Source: Trematomus loennbergii | Lineage: Eukaryota; Chordata; Actinopteri; Perciformes; Nototheniidae | DNA: 64,000 nucleotides | Assembly (NCBI GenBank): GCA_012861695.1 | Contig: JAAOOA010000127.1 | Span: 23,932,767-23,996,766, forward strand | Direction of reading: 5' to 3' | Shown here: piece after piece, positions 26,480 to 37,800 of the stretch | Numbering within the stretch: the stretch's first letter is position 1 | Layout: every line of letters begins with the position of its first letter | Translations under genes and position numbers: made by a program | Notes under the pieces: model-generated | Told to the model about the DNA's origin: nothing | Seen by the model: only the letters and a program-made list of their open reading frames with translations | Database searches by the model: none

Positions 26480-26518
<39 letters not shown>
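26414..26518. repeat. GT microsatellite with a GCGT/CATG interruption
   Basis: (GT)n runs on both sides of a GCGTGCGTGCATGCGTGCG core (about 26462-26485). Alternating purine-pyrimidine throughout, so it has Z-DNA potential. It generates false open frames on both strands. Confidence 0.98.
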
Positions 26519-26520
<2 letters not shown>

Positions 26521-27039
26521 CTTGGTTAAAGCTGATTCCCTCAGTGCGCCGGAAAACAACAAAATTAAATTGTAATTCCTTTAAAAAGCAGGAAGTTTAC
26601 TGGGTTAGACCCTAAATGAATAAGGATGGTCATATGTTTTATGATTGTCAGGTAATCTGACAAAAAGATAAATAATATTTTAGTCCAACTGCTTATATGC
26701 TACTTACTGACTACTTTTTGTCTTGCCTATAACACACAGGTTTTTTTTTGGTTTTTCTTATGGTCATGAATATATCACTTAATTTGAAAAATGATTACCT
26801 ATTTAAACTTAGCACTCTAGTTTTAAGCTATAACTCTTTAGATGGGGGTAACATATCTATTTGTTATTAGGGACTATTTTCATTTGCAGAGTTGATATTC
26901 TAGTGACTATTAATGCATCAGGAAGATGTGGTATAGACTTAGTAAACTCCAATGCCCATGTTTATATCATGATAGACGGTTTCATTCAGTGTGTGGCTTA
27001 TTAACATGTCTTTAATTGTATAACAAATGAAGTCTTCAA

Positions 27040-27429
27040 TTAAAGGTGGGGTAGGTAATTTTGGAGAAACCAGCTCGAGTGCGCTAGAATTTGAAAATAC
27101 AAAGCCGGAAAAAATCTGCCACTTCCTTACAGAGCCCCTCCTCCAACACACACGAACGCGCACATGACCAATGAGGGCACGAGATAAGTTTGTGCACAGA
27201 TGGAAGGCTGACAGGCAGGTAGGCCATCCAGTTATTTTAGCCGGGCCGGCTAAAATGATTGGTCGTGCTTTTTACAGTACTACGGCTTCCACAGATGACA
27301 TTTCTTTATGGATTTTTTGTCAAAGCACTGAAGATATTCATTGCTATCGGGATGTTAAGAGCATTCCATGGAATATAACAAAAAGTGTATCTCGAGCCGG
27401 TTTCTCAAACTTACCTACCCCACCTTTAA
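27040..27429 (+). mobile_element. TTAA-flanked MITE, family 1, copy 3
   Basis: Same family and orientation as the 20679 copy, with the same TTAA-flanked ends (TTAAAGGTGGGGTAGG...) and the central palindrome at 27235-27255. 390 bp. Differences from the other copies are mostly single-base changes at CpG sites. Confidence 0.93.
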
Positions 27430-28245
27430 TGTTTTATCTGTATTTAAGAACAAGACATTTCTGCAATAATTGGATTTGTTACTTTTGGTCTTCTCATGGT
27501 TGCCAATAGTAAATATATTGAAGAAATATAAAATGACTAGATGTATTCAATTACTGTGTGTGGAGAAAACTGATCACGTAGTGTTATAAGGTTGAGTTGC
27601 TCTTATGCAGAAGTTCCTATAGAGGAGTGTGGTGACCTAAAGACTGTGGGTGTACTGATGAGGTCACTAAACTAACGTGGGTTACAGATACAAACTTAGC
27701 GGCTTTGCAAGGTTTCAAAAGACTCTTCTATGCAATCCTGCTCATGACTGACATTTCCTCACAGGGGAGTAATCAGATCACTCTGTGCAATTGTGATTAT
27801 TATTCAGTTTGTGTTAGTAGCACAAGCCACTTTATATTCCAGATTTTTAACGTCATCAATCCACGCGTTATGAGAGGAGACAGTTTTGCCGGTTCATTAC
27901 GGTTGAGATCGGCCTGAGATTGTACTATTTAAACAGTATTTAGATACGTTTGATCTTCAGGTGCTTTGTGTTACATGCTAAAACAGAACCTGGTGCTATA
28001 ATACACTTTGACTTGGAGCAGTGGGCACAATGTCTATCTTTGATCAAGCTCTTTTTGAATCCTAATAGGGGTACTGTTACTGTACACTGATACGCCTGGT
28101 GGGACTCAGAGCGTGAGGTGTCCGAACCAGACATTGTTTCAATCACAAGGCGAGGCTGGTATTAGAGGAGATGTGTTTCTCTGAATTTAAAAAGTGGTGT
28201 GCAATCAAGAGTAAAGAGCCCCCCCACCCCCCCTTACACACTCAC

Positions 28246-28247
<2 letters not shown>
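27430..28247. other. Intergenic sequence, nothing identified
   Basis: No feature recognised between the MITE and the CA repeat. Confidence 0.5.

Positions 28248-28314
<67 letters not shown>
28248..28314. repeat. CA microsatellite
   Basis: 67 bases of uninterrupted (AC)n, preceded by a C-rich stretch (about 28219-28233). Confidence 0.98.
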
Positions 28315-28317
<3 letters not shown>

Positions 28318-28866
28318 TCACAAGCTAGTTGGCAACCCAATCCACTTCAGTGTTGGCTGCAGTCAGGAAGTGCTAATGAAGTTATTAATGATATTCATGT
28401 GTGCAGTGGCGTGCAAGCAAGGAATGGGCCTCCATTGGCCAGCTGGTAGAACTGTCTCGACTTGAGTTCATGGTGATTAATAAAGTGTGGAAGAAAGGAG
28501 GGAGAGGGAGTTTCATTTTGAGCTGTGTTAAGTCAAAAAGGAGCAGAACAATTCATGATGCAAGACAAAAGTGATGCAAAATGTCCATTTCAACAATGCT
28601 GCCAATAATCAAGAGTAAAGGAGTTCATCTTCTAAAACAACAGATGTTTGTTTTAAATTATTTCCTTTTGTTTTAATGAGTGAAAGCCATAATCTGTCTG
28701 ACATTTTGAATCAATCAAACAAAAATCAATGCAGACACATTTTCTTACACAGATATAACTTGTGTTCACCTGATCTCAGTCTAGTCTTATCCACAGAGTT
28801 AAAACCTTCTGTTATCACAGCACTAATTTTGAGCCGCGAGTCACTCCTGCAAAGATGGCAACAATT

Positions 28867-28876
28867 AAGATGGCGG
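28867..28876 (+). promoter_or_regulatory. YY1-like motif beside the poly-G run
   Basis: AAGATGGCGG is the YY1 core, and a weaker AAAGATGGCA lies at 28851. Local CpG-rich sequence (GAGCCGCGAG upstream; CCCGGCTCCGCGAGGGCCGG downstream) makes a small promoter-like patch. No transcript is implied by the sequence alone. Confidence 0.3.
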
Positions 28877-28883
28877 AGGGACT

Positions 28884-28912
28884 GGGGGGGGGGGGGGGGG
28901 GGGGGGGGGGGG
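28884..28912. repeat. Poly-G homopolymer (29 G)
   Basis: 29 consecutive G residues follow GGCGGAGGGACT. The length is unusual for a vertebrate genome and may reflect an assembly or sequencing problem. A run like this can also form G-quadruplexes. Confidence 0.95.
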
Positions 28913-29030
28913 AGACAATCAGACCCCGGCTCCGCGAGGGCCGGATCCACTGGCTCTATTACCAGGGGCTGTTGAAAGTTAGAACCTCCTTCCCACTGCT
29001 GCCTCATTGCTTGTCCAACAACTCCCTCTA

Positions 29031-29050
29031 GTGGCTGTCCACATGACTCA
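29031..29050 (-). promoter_or_regulatory. CTCF-like motif (minus orientation)
   Basis: The minus strand reads ACAGCCACTAGAGGGAGTTG, a good match to CCASYAGRGGGCR with one deviation. Confidence 0.4.
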
Positions 29051-29631
29051 GAGTCAAGCACATCTCAGTTCAATCAGACTTTTAAAAGTTTGTATGCATG
29101 GAAAGAGTGTAAACCCATGATCAGCTCCTCTGTCTTGCAGTCTTTTCCTGTTGTTTTCGAATCTCAAATGGTTAAATATTACTTGTAAATCTTTAAAAAT
29201 GTAACAACGTCATAGATGTCCTGTTCATGTTTGTATTTGATAGTCAACTGAAGGTGAGGAAACTCAAAAGGGCAAAAGCTTGCTGGGTTTCGATGTATTC
29301 TGCCTACTTTGTCTCCATCTACTGGGAGGACTGAACCTTCTTCTTCTTCTTTTTGTTCTTCCAGTGTCTTTAATAGCAGTTAATAATGTTCACAAAGGCA
29401 ACAAAAAGAGACCAATCTGGGGCACTTAAGGTTTTGCTGATTGTGTCGTAAGGAATATTTTACTTTGCAACATATTTAAAAACAGAATGTCTACGTCATA
29501 CACACAGATCACATCACAAAGGACAAACCTTTTTCAACAGATTGTTTCAGACCTATCACAAAATGATTATATATAAATACACAGACATTTATTCTGAATC
29601 TACAGTATGAGATTATAATGTACTTAGCTGA

Positions 29632-31165
29632 TTTTTTTCATTTAATCGTTTATTTGAATCGGGACAGTGCACATTGATGAACACTTTAAAACAAAATAAT
29701 GCTTACAAGTGTAAATGAGCGGATTTTAGCTTTGAGCTAATTTCCATCCGTAGTCCCGTCACATACAACATATAAGAACATGACATTTATATACATAGCA
29801 AAAATAAATACATGATATGCAGGAAGAGCATGAGCAGCACAGCATTTACCACATGGCAGTACAATGTAGCAGCTATGACATATAAAGTGCAAGAGAAGAT
29901 AAAAGTGCTACATAAAGTGCAAGAGGAGATACCCCTGTATTAAAATGCATTTAGCGGTGATTGCACGTCTGGTTGTTTCTCAACCATTCTTTGAGTTGAC
30001 CTTTAAAACTGTTGAGAGTGGGACAATCCCGTATCTCAGTTGGGAGGCTATTCCACAATGAGCTGCCTTAATGGAAAGGACATTTTGTCCAAAAGTGGTC
30101 CGTCTGTGGTGGACTTCACAGTCTCCTCTGGTTTCTGACCTAGTGCAGCGTCCAGTGTCTTTTTTGTGGATGAATTCCCCTAAGGGAGGGGGGTCAGTCC
30201 ATGTAAACATTTATAAAAAAAGCACATACTTTTAAAAGACTTAAAATTGTCAAAACTCAAGAAATTGTGTTTTTCAAGGATGGTACAGTGGTGGTATGAA
30301 TTTGGCTTTCTGTCAAACACCTTGATAGCTCTCTTGTACAGCTGTTCTATGGTTTCAGGTGTGTGGTACAAGCAAACGACCAGTTTGTCAAACAGTATTC
30401 AAAGTGGGATAGAATCATACAGTGGAGGTATGACTTTGCAGCATTGACAGTTAAGAAATGTCTAATTTGTTTAACATTTTGCAAGTTGAATTTAATGGTA
30501 TTGGATACTTTCTTAATAATGTTTCTTAAAAGTCAAGTTCGAGTCCAGTATGACTCCAAGATACTTGAAGTGGGGGACTAGTTCTATTTCTGCTCCGTTT
30601 AAAAACACATTGGATTCTTCGATTTTGACTGGTCGTTTACTGAACATCATGCATACTGTTTTTTTTGCATTTAACTGTAAGCAAATGTTGTTCAGCCAGT
30701 GTTGAACCTTGTCCAAAGCATTTGAGAGACAGGAGGAGATAATTTCAGTGTTTTTCCCATGTACAAAGATGACCGCATCATCGGCATACATTTGCACATT
30801 CAACTCATGACATACATTAGGCAAGTCATTAATGTACAGAAAACAGTAACGGTCCAATAATGGAACAAGGTAGGGGATTTGGCTCCGTTGACCAAAACAT
30901 ACTGTTTTCTGTTCGATAAGTAAGACTTAACCCACTGTATTGAATATGCCGAAAAATTGAAATACGTCAGCTTTGTAAGGAGCACTTGGTGGTTAACAGT
31001 GTCAAAAGCCTTACTGAGATCAAGGAAGACAGCACCTACATATGGGCTCGTGTCCAACATACATTTAACCTTTTCCACAAAGACACAGTTAGCTGTCTCA
31101 GTGGAGTGGTGAGCACGAAAACCAAACTGAACCAAAATTCCTTGACATATTGCTCTAGTTTATGA
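29632..31165 (-). mobile_element. 5'-truncated, frameshifted non-LTR retrotransposon (LINE): reverse-transcriptase fragment plus 3' tail
   Basis: Read on the minus strand from 31165, the frame gives VQFGFRAHHSTETA, then VGAVFLDLSKAFDTVNHQVL and SYLSNRKQYVLVNGAKSP. A small deletion and frameshift follow near 30860, where the expected GVPQGS is missing. The text resumes with IIGPLL, YINDLPNVC, the catalytic MYADDAVIF (about 30785), LNAKKTVCMMFSKR and FKYLGVILDSNLTF. After further frame changes the C-terminal part is readable: KPNSYHHCTILEKHNFLSF (30180-30371) and RGDCEVHHRRTTFGQNV (29980-30210). The non-coding tail ends near 29632, with CGGGACAGTGCACATTGATG visible on the + strand. It belongs to the CR1/L2/Rex1-like group; the exact clade is not certain. 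Everything upstream of RT block 2, including any endonuclease, is missing, as in a typical dead 5'-truncated insertion. Confidence 0.88.
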
Positions 31166-33875
31166 TACCACACACACAGGACGGTGATTACCACAGACAT
31201 CATCATTCGGTGCCTTCCTGATGACAGCGGTCAAGTCTGAATTTCATACAGGAGTGCCAGGATCCAACCACCCATTACCACCAATATATCCCTCAATATA
31301 ATGTATTTAATCGCTTCGCTATGAATGATTTATCTGTCCGACAGAATGCGGCGCCAGCACTGTGCACGTTTGGGACCAATTATTCTGTTCAAGCTAAATG
31401 AAGATAAAGAAAGGACACATTTATTGCCCTCATGCACCATTGGTCTAAAAAAGAGGAATTGCATTGTCCACATTTGCTATCTGCCACTTTCTGTGAGCTT
31501 TCTTTGCATCTGCGTCTCTGCCAGTAAGCGTTTGCTACAAATTCCACTAGATTCCAGTAAGTAGTGTCTGACAGCTTTTCTGGGTTTAACGGGAAATCTG
31601 TCTTTGGGGTGCAAGATTATAACCTCTGCAAACCGCTGGTCAATGGAAAAGTCCTAATCCACTCATAGCCCAACCACTCCCGGGTGTAATATTGGCTCAA
31701 AGAGAGATGGAGGTGGCCGATTTGACCAAAAACAAATAAATTCTGTGAAGAATACTCAGAAGAACAGCATGTGGAACGGAAGAACATTTCTGTCTATGTT
31801 TACTTAAAGTCACTTTTGGTTTTGTTAAGACTAGAGAATGCTGCTATGAAGATGTGGGCCTGCTTTGTCTCCTGCTACGAACTCCTAAATGTTGAAGTAT
31901 TTGTTCACTAACTAATTCGAATGTGATGTGGAAATTTCAGAGTCGTGCTAACATCTTCCACATAAATGTCTTCTTTATTACGCTGCCATTTCACACTTGC
32001 AACAGCCTCTCATCAGAAGCTGATAATGACTTTTACTTTTGCACTTGCGGCCTAATTGTTATACGGCAGTCGGAACAAAGGAGACAATCCTTTAATACTC
32101 TGAGGAAAGCATGTAGTAAAAAAAAGTGTTGCACCGCAGCAAAATAAACCAAATGGTAAGCCTTTCATGTCGCAGCAGTTTGAGTTTACAACGGGGTTTA
32201 TGCTATGACTGAAAATATCATTGTCATGCTGCTGGCGGCTGAGGTAATGGCTCCGGCTTCAGAGTGGAGGATGGCTCCTCGCTGTGTCCGCCAGCCGTTG
32301 TTGTCATCTTCGCCCAAAACCCCGCCACCAGACAGAAGGAGTAACTGAGGACGACGTGAAGAAGACGTGCAAAGGAAGAAGAGACAGAAAGGAGAAATCC
32401 CCTCAGAGCCAAGTCCAATGAAACCCTTAAGTGCCCTTTGACCTCCGCTGTCAGACAACCCAGAATGCTCTCTGATTTCAGTTCCATTGGAGATGATCCT
32501 GCCGGCAGGGATCTCTGGTTTTGGCAACACTCGCTGTCACTCTTCTGTCTCCACGGAAATGTCTTCTTCCTCTAACGCGCCAGGGGAAGCTTGAGGGCAG
32601 ACACTCAGACCGACAGACAGACAAACCGCAGGCAGCACAGCGCTCTGGAGTTGAAATAGCAGTCACTTTTCACAGGAAGTCGTTGCTCACTGGGATGCTT
32701 CACTGCTCAGACACAACAAAGTGGGCTTTTAAAGACCAAAACACACAGGAAGAAAAGTGTGGGGTTAACCGGAGGACAGGAGCAGGATGAGAGTTGAAAT
32801 GGAGTGTGTGTTGACTGTGCATGCAAATTGTGTGGGATTCATGTCCTTGAAAAGCTTGGAAAGAGAAGAAGTTCAAGTAAACAATCTTAATAGATAAATG
32901 GCCTCAGTTTACTCAGAAGGACTTCATTTCTATTTTGGAAAAACGGTTCATACAAGTCTCTGTGCTGTCTGGTTGCCCTTTGCAACACATGTATGCAAAC
33001 TGACAGCCGGTAAACTGTCAGCTTCTTTACACCAATGTCACCAGGACGACGTCTCGCACATTTGTTTTTCTTGACAATTTAATAGATTCTGACTGTGACC
33101 CTCCTAACCCAGGACAATTTAACTGTCTCTCTAGCATTTCCTCTCCTGTGGCTGTCTCCTTATCCACTGTCCGGCCTCTAGGCGCTACAAGAACCTCCCT
33201 GACCCAATTTAGATGTCAGATTACTGTTGTGGAGTCAAACAGGCAAACAAGCCGTGTGTGTGGCTGTGTAACGGATCCATCCAAACATTCCTTTGTGTGT
33301 GTGAGGCCCCTGCAAGGTTCAGTGTGTAGCTGACACAACAAAGGGAACCTGTGTTTGTCAAGCAGCCCGAAGCCAGGCCCAACCCGAGGCTGCCAGAGAA
33401 GCCCGGGACACTCTGAACCCACCTGAGACAGGACGTCCCGCTCATGGGCTTCAGACATGCATAGATAACACATTCAGAATGCATTCACACTTTAGAGAGT
33501 GATCACTGGCATTCACTTTCTTAAAATTGAGATGTTGTGCCAATATTTTTGGACTAAAGACATCTTAGGCAAAGAAAAACTGCACATCAGATGATAAAAT
33601 ATGAAAAGTATGTGAAGCTTTAATCTTCATGTAGATATTTGGTATTTTACCACACTGCAAATGGATAATATGTCAGTCTGGAAGTGGACCAGTGGTCATC
33701 AGTCATCAGTGTGTCATCATAGGATATACGAGATCCTTTTTGGTGTTTATCCATCCACTGGGGGACCTTGCATTGACTGGAAAAAACTGAGATGGAAATG
33801 TACATTTAAGTTCATATATCAAAAGTGGTTTCTTTAAAAAAAATTTTTTACATTTGGTCTTAGACATTTGGGATA
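31166..33875. other. Intergenic sequence, nothing firm
   Basis: 32200-32680 is GC-richer with overlapping short frames on the minus strand (110 and 87 codons), but with no recognisable domain or splice structure. Confidence 0.5.
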
Positions 33876-34264
33876 TTAAAGGTGGGGTAGGTATTTTGGA
33901 GAAACCAGCTCGAGTGCGCTAGAATTTGAAAATACACAGCCGGAAAAAATCTGCCACTTCCTTACAGAGCCCCTCCTCCAACACACACGCACGCGCACAT
34001 GACCAATGAGGGCACGAGATAAGTTTGTGCACAGATGGAAGGCTGACAGGCAGGTAGGCCATCCAGTTACTTTAGCCAGGCCGGCTAAAATGATTGGTCG
34101 TGCTTTTTACAGTACTACGGCTTCCACAGATGACATTTTTTAATGGATTTTTTGTCAAAGCACTTAAGATATTCATTGCTATCGGGATGTTAAGAGCATT
34201 CCATGGAATATAACAAAAAGTGTATCTCGAGCCGGTTTCTCAAACTTACCTACCCCACCTTTAA
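33876..34264 (+). mobile_element. TTAA-flanked MITE, family 1, copy 4
   Basis: Same family and orientation as the copies at 20679 and 27040. 389 bp between and including the TTAA sites. The palindromic centre carries a substitution (GCCAGGCCGGC). Confidence 0.93.
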
Positions 34265-34542
34265 GATGCAATGTTAACTGAAACGTAAACATATATATAT
34301 TCATTATTAATTAAGATTAAGTTTGTTCATGACACTTAAAGTAGATCGGACAACAAACAATATAATATTATCGAGGTTGACTTATCGGTATTTAATAACT
34401 CAGTTTCACAAACTTTACTTTATCATCATCTGCTTTCTATCCATACTGCTATACCTCTAATACAAAGCAATATCATTAACGATTTCAGTCAAAGCTGCAA
34501 CTGATGTGGCTCCTACGCAACACTTACTACCTTATATATAGA

Positions 34543-34870
34543 CATTTTATTTATTGGGATAAACCCCTTGAGATGCACCATCTCGTTTTCAAGGGGGTCC
34601 CGACAATAGCAACAACTTACAGACATACACAAACAAAAAGCAAAACATGACACACAAGACAAACCACGTACAGTCTGTTAAGTAAAATTCAAGTAATACA
34701 TACAATCATTACAATCATTACAAAACCTTATTGTGTCTCATGTTCATTCTTAGGAGATGATAATTTGAAACGATTTCAGGGGTTACTCTCTCTGAGACCT
34801 ATTGCATACTGTATCATGTGACCGACTTTTCACAATGTTATACCTTGGTGATGACAACTGAGCAAACTCA
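34543..34870 (-). mobile_element. LINE 3'-end fragment (non-coding tail)
   Basis: The + strand reads ATTTTATTTATTGGGATAAA, then CCCCTTGAGATGCACCATCT, then CGTTTTCAAGGGGGTCCCGA. This is the reverse complement of a tail commonly seen at the 3' end of teleost LINEs. No coding part is present. The inner boundary is vague. Confidence 0.55.
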
Positions 34871-37800
34871 TATGTATATATATCATACTCAACTTCTAAT
34901 GAAGACTGAGATGTAATTGAAAGTGAACTTGTCAACTACACAATTGGTGTTACTAGACAGTGCTTTATTGCTGCTGCAATGCAATTTAAGGAAAATAAAT
35001 GACACAGTTTACCAGCTAATTAATGTGCTTTAAACCTGCAGGGATTAATATTACATTGAGAAACAAAATCCTGGCATGTGCCACAATGAGATCTGAAGGA
35101 TGATTGGTCGAGCTAATTGCTCCCTTGTATCAACAGCAAATCAAGCTTGGATATCATCAGCCTGAAAAAGGCTGCACTCTAAGGAAACATTTTTGTGCCA
35201 TTTCTTCACACCGCAGTCGATCTGGCCAGTATTATTAGGCCACAGATGGCCTTTGCATATTACATACCCAGTGTTTGATGTCAGGATGGTATATGAAAAG
35301 ACACTGACAGTGCCAAAACAGGAAAACCGCGTTGTTATATCCAAACATATCAAACCATTGGTATAGAAACCTCACTCTGCCGAACAAAATGCTGAATATA
35401 AACAGCATGGATGGGTTGAGGGGAATGGCATATGCAGAGATGGAGAAAATCGGGAAAGCCAAACAGAAAAGAAAACAGAAAACATTTTCGACATTTAGCT
35501 GATGCAATCATATGAGTTATTTATGGTGGGGTCATCACCGAAAAAAATAATTCTGATAAAGTAAAAACTAATGCAATAGGAGGGTCTGCTCTTTTTTAAT
35601 CTGATTAGACTGAAGAAAAAATATTAAAATAATGTTAATAAATGTCATGTATGAGGACAATAAAATATATTGTTCTTTGAAAATGTTTTTGTTCATTATA
35701 TTAAGACAGTCTGTAGTCAATTTACTGTCCATATTTCTTTATTAAACTATTTAACTGAGCTGAGAGTGAACGAGGACAACGATCTTCCCCTGGCTTTGTG
35801 AACTCGGTGTAACAGCTTCCCCTTGACAGCAGGTTTGTCTTTGTGGCTGCCATTGTTAAAGTAATTAAATAGTGCACAAGTAATATCTCTGTGACCCTGA
35901 CGAGAATGCCAAAAAAATGCCGGAGGAGAAGGCACAGGGCGAAATGTATCGGGTGCATTTCTGCAATTCAAGTTGATTCCTCAATGAACTTGGCCTCTGT
36001 TTCCCGAGTGTGACCTGAGGCCAAGCCTTCCCGGGTGTGTGTGTGTGTGTCTTTACAAAAGCCAGCTTCAGAGGCAAGGGGACGGAAACGCACGCTGTTT
36101 GAGCTAGGTGCAGTGCAAACACAGACAGTGCATGGGTCATTGTGTTAGACAGAGAGGAGAACGAAGGACCCACTCACACTGCAAACACTCCCAGCTGTTC
36201 AGAGCTACGTTTGCATGTGTGGGTGTGTGTGCGTGTGCACGTTGTCCCCGCACTTCTGCCAGTCCATAGCTGCGGTCAGATACAAAAATGGGGCCACACC
36301 TTATGTCAAGGCTCTCTGTTTAACTTCCACAGGTATGTAAACTCCAACGCCAGAGCATGCATTTGATGTATCCGCAAAGTTTACCCAAAAGGGGAGGAAA
36401 GTTAATACTTAATTCATTGTGCAATGTTATCTCATCCATATTCCTGCCTATTGAGGCCAAACATGTTCAGAGCATTCACTTATAGCTCTCAGCCAATGAG
36501 ACCAACATGCGATGGAATCAATTTTGCGAGATGGTTATTTAAAGAACTACAGGGCACGTTGGACTATAAGAGGCCTCATAAAACTAACCTCAAACTTACT
36601 GTTTTGTGTCATTTCTGGTTTATTCATGCATTATTTTCATAGTCAAGCTGCCATTTTGAAAACAAAACAGCAATTAAATCCAGTTGAATTGTTGCTTGTG
36701 GACGTAGGGATGTCATGATATAAATGTTTCAGATTAAATCACATCCAAATTGCCAAATTGACGAGGGCCCTGACGGTTCTCAGACCTTTTCTCATACCCT
36801 CTGGCTTATTAGAGGCCAGTAGAGAGTATTGCTTGTAGTCGCTCCACTGCACAAAATGTCTGCGGCCTTTGCTACAGACACAAGCCACATGTCTGTCACA
36901 TTTCATTGTGAATGCAAATGCCTGGGACCAAGGAGACTGAATGTGGTATATCTATTCTAATCTATATTGTAACACTGGCCTTCTGTTGTGCGTTATTGAT
37001 TAAAAGAATGTGTGGAGAAATTAGTTGAATCTGCATTAGATGATCTCTGTTGTCAGTTTTGCTTCTCATTTTCTATTAAGTCAGATGTGGTATATTCATA
37101 ATAACTTTTAGAGACAGTAGTAATGTACTTTAATGCACCTATCTGTCCATCTGTGGCCACCAATGCTCCAAAGTCTTTCAGGGATTAAGAGGATGTGAAG
37201 TATGTGGATCTATATATTATAACGTTTCTCTAGCACAAGTTATCTTGCACACACAACAGTCTCAGTCTGAATGTGGGTACAGAAACTGATAATATTATGA
37301 TCTCTGGAAATAAACGTTAGTCCAAACCCCCAGGGTGAACTGAATATTCTGTATTTTTCAGTCTATTGTTTCTGACATTTGGCTACAAATTATGAACCAA
37401 AACATATATTTAAAAAGGCATAATTTATCAGATTACATATAATCTTTGCACTGCTAATTCTAATTCACTGACATGTTTGTCCGGTTTCGGTTCATTGTGC
37501 TTCCGGCTTGTTAGAAAATATTAGCCTGTAAAAACAAAAATGCTTGAGCGGGAGACCGAAAATCCCCCAAAACAAACCCCCAATTATGTTGTCTTGTGTG
37601 GCAAATAGTGCTGATGGGGGCACTAGGGGTCTGTTGTAGCATAATTTATTCCTGCTGAACTATCACATTCAGTAATTACTAAGTGTATATTATATTACTT
37701 CTGCGCAACATACCAACTACAGTCACACTGGTATAGTCGTGAGCCCGGTCTAGACACATGGCACAGTAGCAACAAATCCTAATCTCAGTCATTCTCAGGC

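Noticed and set aside
26198..26615. Frames of 91 and 106 codons on opposite strands
   Set aside because: Mostly translation of the GT repeat.
28171..28465. Thr-His repeat frames
   Set aside because: Translation of the CA microsatellite.
28676..29061. Gly-rich and Pro-rich frames
   Set aside because: Produced by the poly-G run.
32198..32530. 110- and 87-codon minus-strand frames
   Set aside because: No recognisable domain and no matching splice sites. Low-complexity serine/leucine content.
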